Shown here one piece after another: positions 1 to 6,910 of a stretch of DNA of 64,000 nucleotides (positions are counted from its first letter, which is position 1; every line of letters begins with the position of its first letter). A model generated the notes under the pieces. It searched no databases. It was given only the letters and a program-made list of their open reading frames with translations, and had not been told where the DNA came from. The position numbers and the translations under genes are program-made. Location: positions 962,774-1,026,773 of the forward strand of contig NZ_KE384526.1 of assembly GCF_000426445.1 (NCBI RefSeq), given 5' to 3'. The DNA is from Brevibacterium album DSM 18261 (lineage in GTDB: Bacteria > Actinomycetota > Actinomycetes > Actinomycetales > Brevibacteriaceae).

Positions 1-1
1 C

Positions 2-1114
2 GTCGATGCCGCGAAGTCCCTCATCGTGGGCTGGCCGGCGGGCGGGCCGGAGGGTGCCGAGCGCACCCACACCGCCGAGGCGACGATGGGCCCGCTCACG
101 GTCGCGCCCTCGGACAAGCTCGAGCGCGCGCTCACCCGTCTTGAGCCCGGCGAGTCCTGGCTGCTCGAGCCCCAGCAGCTCGACGCGAGCGGCCGACTCT
201 GGTCCCCGGGCATCCGGACGGGCGTGAAGCCCGGTTCGTGGTTCCACCTCACGGAGGCGTTCGGACCCGTCCTCGGCATCATCCGGGCGGAGACCCTCGA
301 CGAGGCCATCGAGATCCAGAACGCCGTGGACTTCGGGCTCACCGCGGGCATCCACACCCTCGATGCCGCCGAGGCCGAGACCTGGGTGAACCGGGTCGAG
401 GCCGGCAACGCCTACATCAACCGCGGCATCACGGGCGCGATCGTCCGGCGGCAGCCCTTCGGCGGCTGGAAGCAGTCGAGCGTGGGGCTGGGCTCCAAGG
501 CGGGCGGACCGCACTACCTCAAGCAGTTCGGCACGTGGCAGGACGCCTCGGGCACGCCCGATGCCGCATGGCTGGCGCGCGCCCAGGAGTCCGACCGCCG
601 CGCCTGGGCGGAGATGGGCGCACCCGCCGATCCCACGGGCCTCGTCTCCGAGGCGAACATCTTCCGCCTCCTCCCCCGCGAGGTGACCGTCCGCGTCACG
701 GAGCCCGTGGCCGCGGAGATCGCACAGCGGATCGCCCATGCGGCCGCGACCGCCGGCGCCTCCCTGCGCTGGAGCGCGGCCCCCGGGGCCGAGGCCTCGG
801 CCGCAGCCGGTGCCGGTGCGGTCGCCGTGGCCGTCGAGGATGCGGAGACCTTCGCGGACCGGGTGGGCCGCCGCGAGTACGACGACACGGTGGGCGCGCG
901 CATCCGCGTGCTCGGCGCCGTCGAGGGCGAGCTGCTCGACGCCGCCGTCGCCCGTCCCGAGGTGGCGGTGCTCGACCAGGTGCCCACGGCCTCGGGCGCG
1001 GTGGAGCTGCGGCACTACGTGCACGAGCAGGCGATCTCCATGACGACGCACCGCTTCGGCACCCCGAACCGGGAATTCACCGAGCTCGCGGATCGGCTCA
1101 CGCGGCGCGCCTGA
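2..1114 (+). CDS. putA: Proline dehydrogenase/P5C dehydrogenase, C-terminal part (partial at 5' end)
   Basis: The window opens inside this gene, which reads in frame from base 2. What remains is the C-terminal half of the delta-1-pyrroline-5-carboxylate dehydrogenase domain plus a tail of about 180 residues. P5C dehydrogenase oxidises glutamate semialdehyde to glutamate with NAD; in bifunctional PutA it follows FAD-dependent proline dehydrogenase. Visible family marks are EAFGPVLGII (conserved Glu region), NAVDFGLTAGIH and GNAYINRGITGAIVRR followed by QPFGGWKQS, all typical of P5C dehydrogenases rather than general aldehyde dehydrogenases. The catalytic Cys lies upstream, outside the window. 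The long tail is usual for actinobacterial PutA. Whether the proline dehydrogenase domain is fused upstream cannot be seen. A strong hairpin at 1128-1159 ends the transcript. Confidence 0.88.
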   Translation, partial: VDAAKSLIVGWPAGGPEGAERTHTAEATMGPLTVAPSDKLERALTRLEPGESWLLEPQQLDASGRLWSPGIRTGVKPGSWFHLTEAFGPVLGIIRAETLDEAIEIQNAVDFGLTAGIHTLDAAEAETWVNRVEAGNAYINRGITGAIVRRQPFGGWKQSSVGLGSKAGGPHYLKQFGTWQDASGTPDAAWLARAQESDRRAWAEMGAPADPTGLVSEANIFRLLPREVTVRVTEPVAAEIAQRIAHAAATAGASLRWSAAPGAEASAAAGAGAVAVAVEDAETFADRVGRREYDDTVGARIRVLGAVEGELLDAAVARPEVAVLDQVPTASGAVELRHYVHEQAISMTTHRFGTPNREFTELADRLTRRA

Positions 1115-1127
1115 GCACATCCCCTCG

Positions 1128-1159
1128 TCCCCGGTTCCGCGACAGCGCGGGACCGGGGA
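1128..1159 (+). terminator. Hairpin terminator after putA
   Basis: Two 14-base arms (1128-1141 and 1146-1159) pair around the loop ACAG with one G-T wobble. It starts 13 bases after the putA stop. There is no T-tract, as is common in high-GC actinobacteria. Confidence 0.7.
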
Positions 1160-1184
1160 CGCCTGCGATACTCGTGGCGACACT

Positions 1185-1212
1185 GCGCGGCACCGCGCTC
1201 ACGGTGCCGCGC
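1185..1212. repeat. Perfect 11-bp inverted repeat upstream of the glycosyltransferase
   Basis: Arms GCGCGGCACCG (1185-1195) and CGGTGCCGCGC (1202-1212) are exactly complementary with a 6-base loop, ending 26 bases before the glycosyltransferase start. It could be a second terminator for putA, a leader hairpin or an operator; sequence alone does not decide. Confidence 0.55.
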
Positions 1213-1238
1213 CGATCCCACGGCAGGCGGAGGCCCTC

Positions 1239-2444
1239 ATGGCACGCATCCTCTTCACGGGTCCCCTGGGCCACGGCCACGTGAACCCGACGCTCGGCAT
1301 CGCCCAGGAGCTCACGGCCCGCGGCCATGCCGTCGCCTACGCGGCACCCGAGCCCTTCGAGGCGGCGATCGCGCAGACCGGGGCGGAGTTCGTCCCCCTG
1401 CGCTCGAGCTGGCTGAACTCCCCGCAGCACGCGGCACCCCAGTTCCACGGGCGGGCCTTCGCCCGGGCCTCGGAGCTCGCTCTCGCGGAGACGATCCACA
1501 TGACGGGGCAGTTCGACGCGCTGCGCGCCCGCGGCCGCCTCGCGCGGCCCGATGTGCTCGTCCACGACGGGCCCGTCGCCTGGTGGGGGCGCGCAGTCGG
1601 GCACGGCTGGCAGGTGCCGACGGTGGAGACCTGGCCCAATTTCGTGAGCAACCGGCACTGGAACATGCAGCGCTACATCCGTCTCAACCCGCTCGACCCC
1701 GTGTTCCTGCGCTTCCTGTGGAGGCTGAGGCGCTTCCTCCGCACCCGCGGGATCAGCGGGGTGGGCGGCTTCATGCAGGGGGCGGGGGCCGTCGAGCGGA
1801 TCGTCACGGTCCCGCGGGCGTTCCAGCCGGCGGGCGAGACCTTCGGGTCCGGCTACACGTTCACGGGCCCCGTGCTCACCGACCGTTCACATCAGGGGAG
1901 CTGGTCGCCGCCGGCCGCCTCGGAGGGTCTGCCCGTCCTGCTGGTCTCGCTCGGCACGGCGTACCACGACCGTCCGGACTTCTTCCGGATGATCGCGCAG
2001 TCCGCGGCAGGGAGGCCGTGGCATGTGGTCATGTCGATCGGCGACACGGTGGACCCTGCTGCTCTGGGAACCCTGCCGGCGAACGTCGAGGCGCACCCCC
2101 AGGTGCCGCAGCTGTCCGTCCTCGAGCACGCCTCCGTGTTCCTCACGCACGCCGGGATGGGCGGGACCGTCGAGGGGATGGCGGCCGGGGTGCCGCTCGT
2201 CGCGGTCCCGCAGATGGCCGAGCAGCGGGCCAACGCCGACCGGATCGCAGAGCTCGGCCTCGGCCGGACGCTCGACCCGGACTCCCTCGAGGCGGAAGGC
2301 TTCTGGACCACGGTCGAGGCCGTGCGGGCGGACCCGGTGATCGCGGGCCGGTGCGCGTGGATGCGGGAGGAGATCCGCACCTCGGGCGGCGCCTCCGCGG
2401 CCGCCGATGCGGTCGAGGCGGCGGCAGCGCGCGGCCTCGGCTGA
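1239..2444 (+). CDS. MGT-family (macrolide/UDP-type) glycosyltransferase
   Basis: A 401-residue GT1-like glycosyltransferase that would transfer a sugar from a nucleotide sugar to a small lipophilic acceptor. The N terminus (ILFTGPLGHGHVNPTLGIAQ) is the usual acceptor-side Rossmann start of the MGT family. The C-terminal donor site is the UDPGT-like stretch FLTHAGMGGTVEGMAAGVPL followed by VPQMAEQRANADRI. Length is normal for the family. The ATG is preceded by GGAGG at 1229-1233. It stands alone between the putA terminator and a membrane-protein gene, so the acceptor cannot be inferred; self-resistance by drug glycosylation is a family precedent only. A short G-rich hairpin (2487-2502) follows. 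Confidence 0.82.
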   Translation: MARILFTGPLGHGHVNPTLGIAQELTARGHAVAYAAPEPFEAAIAQTGAEFVPLRSSWLNSPQHAAPQFHGRAFARASELALAETIHMTGQFDALRARGRLARPDVLVHDGPVAWWGRAVGHGWQVPTVETWPNFVSNRHWNMQRYIRLNPLDPVFLRFLWRLRRFLRTRGISGVGGFMQGAGAVERIVTVPRAFQPAGETFGSGYTFTGPVLTDRSHQGSWSPPAASEGLPVLLVSLGTAYHDRPDFFRMIAQSAAGRPWHVVMSIGDTVDPAALGTLPANVEAHPQVPQLSVLEHASVFLTHAGMGGTVEGMAAGVPLVAVPQMAEQRANADRIAELGLGRTLDPDSLEAEGFWTTVEAVRADPVIAGRCAWMREEIRTSGGASAAADAVEAAAARGLG

Positions 2445-2486
2445 GCTGCGGGCCGGCAGGCTGGCGGCGGTTCTCCGCCTCCGGAC

Positions 2487-2502
2487 AGGGGGCTGTCCCC
2501 CT
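2487..2502 (+). terminator. Small hairpin downstream of the glycosyltransferase
   Basis: AGGGGG (2487-2492) pairs with CCCCCT (2497-2502) around CTGT. It lies 43 bases after the stop codon and before the leaderless promoter of the next gene. The stem is only 6 bp, so this is a modest call. Confidence 0.35.
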
Positions 2503-2536
2503 CCTCGCACGGAAGGCGCTTCCCTAGGGTCGGAGC

Positions 2537-3130
2537 ATGGACACGACACCGCAGTCGGACTCCCCCTCTCCCGCTTCACACACCGCGCCCGTCCCGCGCT
2601 GGATGCGCCTCGCCGCCTGGGCCGCGCTCCTCCTTCCGCTGCCCTCCGTGGCGTGGCGCATCGCGATGCTCGCGGGCGTCGACGTGGGCCTGGGCCTTGC
2701 CTCCTTCTACCGCTCCACGGCGCAGACCGTCTCCTATGTGCTGGCGCTCGATGTGCTCCAGGTCCTCGCGGCGGTCCTCGTCTTCGGCCTCGTCTGCCGG
2801 TGGAGCGAGAGGGTCCCGCGCTGGGTGCCGGTCCTGCGCGGCAGACGCATTCCCCCGGTGGTGCCGGGCATCCTCGGCACGGTCGGCGCAGCGGCCCTCC
2901 TCTGGATCATCGGCACACTGCTGGTCGCGTTCACGCGTGCGTGGCTGGGGATCACGGACGGCTGGACCCCGGACGAGGGGATGGGTGCAGGCCACCGCGC
3001 GCTGCTGTTCGCCTGCTACGCCCCGTTCCTCCTGTGGCCGCTCGCTGTCGCCGCCACCGTGGCAGGGCACTGGACGGGGCTCCGTGCAGGACGCGCCGCG
3101 CGGAAGAACCACGCGATCAGCCCACGCTGA
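2537..3130 (+). CDS. Small polytopic membrane protein of unknown function
   Basis: A 197-residue protein with a Ser/Pro-rich cytosolic-looking start (residues 1-20) and four hydrophobic segments near residues 24-45, 65-85, 110-135 and 155-175. I recognise no catalytic motif; it resembles the many uncharacterised actinobacterial four-helix membrane proteins. The gene looks leaderless: a TAGGGT -10 box at 2525-2530 ends 6 bases before the ATG, so transcription would begin at the start codon. It converges on the lipoprotein gene at 3154 with a 23-base gap holding no obvious terminator. Confidence 0.65.
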   Translation: MDTTPQSDSPSPASHTAPVPRWMRLAAWAALLLPLPSVAWRIAMLAGVDVGLGLASFYRSTAQTVSYVLALDVLQVLAAVLVFGLVCRWSERVPRWVPVLRGRRIPPVVPGILGTVGAAALLWIIGTLLVAFTRAWLGITDGWTPDEGMGAGHRALLFACYAPFLLWPLAVAATVAGHWTGLRAGRAARKNHAISPR

Positions 3131-3153
3131 CGCGGAACCCCCGCCCACCGTCC

Positions 3154-4653
3154 TCACTGGTAGGAGACGAACCAGGGGCGCGGCTCCACCTCGAAGGTCT
3201 GCTCCGGCGTGAACATGGGCGTGTCCTCGTCGTAGAAGTTCTTCCACGCCATCCGGATCCCGGCGGGCAGCCCCTCCTGGAGTGCGTTCCACGTACCGAG
3301 CTTGAGGTCGGGCGTGCCGTGGCCGTCGGCGTGGAGGAGCATCGCGAGCTCATCGTGGGAGGTGTCGATGTCCTCGCGGTTCTCGATCATCGAGCGCGAG
3401 AACTGGTGCAGGACGAAGGCCTTCTGCGGCAGTCCGCGCTCGGCCGTGAGCTCGGCGAGCCAGTCCGCCGTCTCGTTCACCTCGGCGGCATCCACGGAGC
3501 CGATCTGCTCGAGGTGCCGCTGCCCCTCCTCCAGCCGCCACTCGGCATCCAGGGCGAGGCCCACATGGGGCTGCGCGAGCAGGTCCTCGTACAGGCGCGC
3601 CTGCTCGGGGAAGCTCGAGGTCCCCGGCTGCAGGTCGAGGACGACGTAGATGCCCTCCTCACCGGCCCGCTCCACCCAGGGCCGCAGCGTCTCGGGGTCC
3701 AGCTCCGAGGAGTGATTGCCGTCCGCCCCCGGCTGTCCCGAGGCCACGGTGGTGATGATCTCCATCGCGGGGATCACGGGCTCCTCGGAGAGCCCCTGGT
3801 ACTCCGCGGCGAGCGCCTTCACGCGCTCCACGGTCCCGTCGAGGTCCTGTTCTCCGAGGATGCCGAGCGAGGGGATGCCCGGCGAGCCGTAGGCGGCGAC
3901 CATGCGCCTGCCGGGGAACACCGCGCTGCCTCCGCCGGGGAGCTCGGGAGCGGTGCGGGCGGTCTCGAGGCGGGACGTCAGCAGCGCTTCGTCGCCGAAG
4001 GCGTCCCCGAGCGCCAGGATGCCCCCGTCCTCAGCCGCCTTCGCGGCGGCAACGGTCTCCGAGGTGGCCCGCGGGTCCCCCTCCGGCAGGTGGGCGACCG
4101 CGCCCGAGGCCGCCTCGACCGCCGCGCTCGCCACCTCCTGGGCAGGGGTCCGGTCGGAGCCCCGGTCCACGAAGAGGGAGGCGTTCGCAGCCTCTCCGCT
4201 CCGGGAGACCTCGGGGGCCTGGGCGTCCTCGGGTTCGAGGGTCTGCGGATCGTAGGCGATGACCTCCCGCTCGCCGGCGGCTACGGGCACCTCCTGATCG
4301 GAAGGGACGAACACCGTCTGCGCCCCGAGACGGTCGAGCTCCTCGCTCAGCGCGGCCTCGTCCTCGGCACCGCCGTCGCTGAGCAGGCCGGGCGCGCCGA
4401 GCTCCCGCACCTTCTCCGAGACCGACCACGAGCCCTCCGGACTGCCGACCACCACCGCCTCGGCGGACTCGTAAGCGAGGGCGGAGGCCGCAGCCGTCGC
4501 CTCGCCGGCCTGGTCCGAGGCGGCCAGGGACGTGCCCTCCGCGTCCGTGCGGAGGACGACCTCGGCCTCGTCCCCGGTGTCGCAGGCGGCGAGGCCCACA
4601 GCGGTGAGCACGAGGACGGCGGCAGCCGCGAGGTGTGTGCGGGGGAAGCTCAT
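3154..4653 (-). CDS. Uncharacterised secreted lipoprotein, about 500 residues
   Basis: The N terminus is a lipoprotein signal peptide with lipobox LAAC at about residue 24, so the mature protein should be lipid-anchored outside the membrane. The middle has alternating strand and helix patches (AVVVGSPEGSWSVSEKV, TVFVPSDQEVPVAAGE). The C-terminal 240 residues read like a TIM-barrel or glycoside-hydrolase-like fold (GIPSLGILGEQDLDGTVERV, VIPAMEIITTVAS, GIYVVLDLQPG, HVGLALDAEW, KAFVLHQFSRSMI). I recognise it only as a conserved actinobacterial lipoprotein without assigned function. The start was placed at ATG 4653 because a TAGCGT -10 box (minus strand, 4661-4666) lies 7 bases upstream, a leaderless arrangement; an upstream GTG at 4662 would fall inside that box. 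Confidence 0.72.
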   Translation of the reverse strand: MSFPRTHLAAAAVLVLTAVGLAACDTGDEAEVVLRTDAEGTSLAASDQAGEATAAASALAYESAEAVVVGSPEGSWSVSEKVRELGAPGLLSDGGAEDEAALSEELDRLGAQTVFVPSDQEVPVAAGEREVIAYDPQTLEPEDAQAPEVSRSGEAANASLFVDRGSDRTPAQEVASAAVEAASGAVAHLPEGDPRATSETVAAAKAAEDGGILALGDAFGDEALLTSRLETARTAPELPGGGSAVFPGRRMVAAYGSPGIPSLGILGEQDLDGTVERVKALAAEYQGLSEEPVIPAMEIITTVASGQPGADGNHSSELDPETLRPWVERAGEEGIYVVLDLQPGTSSFPEQARLYEDLLAQPHVGLALDAEWRLEEGQRHLEQIGSVDAAEVNETADWLAELTAERGLPQKAFVLHQFSRSMIENREDIDTSHDELAMLLHADGHGTPDLKLGTWNALQEGLPAGIRMAWKNFYDEDTPMFTPEQTFEVEPRPWFVSYQ

Positions 4654-4747
4654 GCCGGCCACGCTAGGGCGTGGGAATCACTGCGAGCTGAGAAGGACGG
4701 TGCCATGCCGAGGCCGCACATCCGGCGGCCTCGGTACAGTGGGTTCC

Positions 4748-5107
4748 ATGAGCGATGATGCCCGCACCGCTGACGCTGCCATTCCTGCTCCCGGGTCCCC
4801 CGCCGACGGTGACGACGGCCGGCCTACGGCGCTCGCGACCGTCCAGCTCGACGACGAGCTCACCCGGGTGACCGAATGGAGGTTCCCGCCGGGCACGCAG
4901 ACGGGGATGCACACGCATGAACTCGACTACGTGGTGGTGCCGATCACCACCGGCACCCTCCGCGTGCTCACCCCGGAGGGTGAGCAGGAGAACGTGCTCG
5001 TTCCCGGGGCCTCCTACACCCGGCCCGTGGGCAGCACACACAACGTCGTCAACGACACGGACGCGGAGTGCGCGTTCGTCGAGGTCGAGTTCAAGCGGTC
5101 GCGCTGA
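4748..5107 (+). CDS. Cupin-domain protein
   Basis: A 119-residue single-domain cupin. The barrel motif G-x5-H-x-H is seen as GTQTGMHTHELDYVV, and the second motif as GASYTRPVGSTHNVVN; the His residues and Glu suit a bound divalent metal. Small cupins of this type are enzymes or binding proteins with very different substrates, so no reaction is assigned. The first 30 residues are acidic and flexible. A TACAGT box (4735-4740) ends 7 bases before the ATG and there is no Shine-Dalgarno sequence, so translation is probably leaderless. It is divergent from the lipoprotein gene, with 94 bases between the two starts. Confidence 0.8.
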   Translation: MSDDARTADAAIPAPGSPADGDDGRPTALATVQLDDELTRVTEWRFPPGTQTGMHTHELDYVVVPITTGTLRVLTPEGEQENVLVPGASYTRPVGSTHNVVNDTDAECAFVEVEFKRSR

Positions 5108-5275
5108 TCCGCGTCCGCACACCGTTCCTCCGCGCGAGGCCTCATTCCGCGTGCCACGCCCCCAGCGCCCCGCCCCCGTATTCTGCGGACCGGCTTCCAC
5201 CCGCCCGAGGAGAGCGCCCGGCCCGCCCTGTGCGGAGCTGTTCCCTCCCCGCGTGAACTGGGGCACACTGGAGTG

Positions 5276-6745
5276 ATGAGCGCCACCCTGCTGCCGCCGT
5301 ACCTGCTCGAGGCGATCGCGGAGCGCGGTCCCGCCCATGCCGCCGCCTGTGCACGGACGACCCTCGAGCGTGATGCGCGCATGCGCACCAGCCGGTACCG
5401 GGCGGCCGAGGCGCGGGCGCCGGGTTCGGGAGGTGCCGCCTCGGGCCCGGCCCAGCTGCGCGAAGCGCCGGAATCTGACAGCCGCCGCACCCCCGCTGTC
5501 GGCACGGACGGGGCATCCGATGCGAGCGCGCGTCCCGACCGCACGGTCTTCGACGCACAGGGCTCGGAGGACCTCCCCGGAATGCGGGTGCGCGGCGAGG
5601 GCGGCAGTGCCACGGGAGATCCTGCGGCCGATGAAGCCTATGACGGCCTCGGCGCCACCTGGGAGCTCTTCTTCGAGCAGTTCGGCCGGGACTCGCTCGA
5701 CGGGCGCGGCATGCCGCTGCTCGGCACGGTGCACTTCGGCAGGGACTATGCCAATGCCTTCTGGGACGGGCGGCAGATGGTGTTCGGCGACGGGGACGGC
5801 GAGCTGTTCCACCGGTTCACCGCGAGCCTCGATGTGATCGGGCACGAACTCGCGCACGGCGTCATCGAGTTCACCGCGGGGCTGCGCTATGCGGACCAGC
5901 CGGGGGCGCTCAACGAGTCCATCGCGGACGTCTTCGGCAGCCTCGTGCGGCAGCGGCTCCTGGACCAGACCGCCGGGGAGGCCGACTGGCTGATCGGGGC
6001 GGAGCTGTTCACGGAGCGGGTGCAGGGCAGGGCGCTGCGGTCGATGGCGGCTCCGGGCACCGCCTATGACGATCCGGTGCTCGGCCGGGATCCGCAGCCG
6101 GGGCACATGGACGACTTCGTGCGGACGCAGGACGACAACGGCGGGGTCCACATCAACTCCGGCATCCCCAACCGCGCCTTCCACCTCGCGGCGACCGCAC
6201 TGGGCGGCCGTGCCTGGGAGCGCGCGGGGGCTATCTGGTACGCCGCACTCACGGGCCCCGGGATCGCGGCCGACTGCGATTTCGCGGGCTTCGCCGCGCT
6301 CACAGCGGAGGCCGCGGCGCACCTCGGCACCCAGGAGGAACAGGCGGTGCGCACGGCCTGGGCCGAGGTGGGGGTGACCCCTGCCGATGTGCCCGCATCG
6401 GGAACACATCCGGCCGCGGGCTCCGCGGATTCGCCGGACTCCGCCGCTCCCGGCCCTGCCCACGGCCGGGACGCCTCCGTCCGCCTGGACCGCTCGGGCG
6501 GATTCGCGGGGCTGAGCAGGGAGCGGGAGTTCAGGCTGGGAGAGCTCCCCGCCCCGGACGCCGAGGACTGGGAGCGGCTCCTCAGCGGCCCCGAGCTCCC
6601 GCAGTGGGAGGAGGAGCCCGCGCCGCAGCCGGACCGCTATGTGTACCGGGTCGAATGCCAGGCGGCGAGCCTCCATGTCCGACTGCCCGAGTCCCGCCTG
6701 CCCGACTGGGTCCGCGAACTCTTCCGCCGCACGCTCGGGGGCTGA
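5276..6745 (+). CDS. M4 (protealysin-like) metallopeptidase with C-terminal emfourin-like inhibitor domain
   Basis: 489 residues. Residues 1-45 (PPYLLEAIA, TLERD) match the short protealysin-type propeptide and there is no signal peptide, as in protealysin. Residues 125-375 carry the thermolysin-family core: VIGHELAHGVIEF holds the zinc ligands HExxH, NESIADVFG the third ligand Glu, and DNGGVHINSGIPNRAFH the transition-state His. A Pro/Ser/Gly-rich linker (about 375-395) leads to a C-terminal segment starting VRLDRSGGFAGL and ending VRELFRRTLGG. That segment has the length and RSGGFAG signature of emfourin, the protein inhibitor normally encoded as a separate gene beside protealysin. Fusion of enzyme and inhibitor is my inference from this similarity. 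A CACACT box (5264-5269) six bases before ATG 5276 suggests a leaderless mRNA. Confidence 0.85.
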   Translation: MSATLLPPYLLEAIAERGPAHAAACARTTLERDARMRTSRYRAAEARAPGSGGAASGPAQLREAPESDSRRTPAVGTDGASDASARPDRTVFDAQGSEDLPGMRVRGEGGSATGDPAADEAYDGLGATWELFFEQFGRDSLDGRGMPLLGTVHFGRDYANAFWDGRQMVFGDGDGELFHRFTASLDVIGHELAHGVIEFTAGLRYADQPGALNESIADVFGSLVRQRLLDQTAGEADWLIGAELFTERVQGRALRSMAAPGTAYDDPVLGRDPQPGHMDDFVRTQDDNGGVHINSGIPNRAFHLAATALGGRAWERAGAIWYAALTGPGIAADCDFAGFAALTAEAAAHLGTQEEQAVRTAWAEVGVTPADVPASGTHPAAGSADSPDSAAPGPAHGRDASVRLDRSGGFAGLSREREFRLGELPAPDAEDWERLLSGPELPQWEEEPAPQPDRYVYRVECQAASLHVRLPESRLPDWVRELFRRTLGG

Positions 6746-6910
6746 ACGCCCGGGTTCGAGGCACCTCCGGCTGAGAACCGCCGTCGCGTTCACCTCCCGT
6801 TCGTGCTCCGCACACGTATGCTGAAGACATCCTGAGTACCGTTCGAGCATCACCTGTGCGCCATGCCCGGCGCACGCTCCGCTCCCCCGCTTCTGAGACG
6901 AAGGATGTCC

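Noticed and set aside
2407..4758. A 783-residue plus-strand reading frame opposite the lipoprotein gene
   Set aside because: Low-complexity composition without any motif; the minus-strand protein has a signal peptide, lipobox and regular composition.
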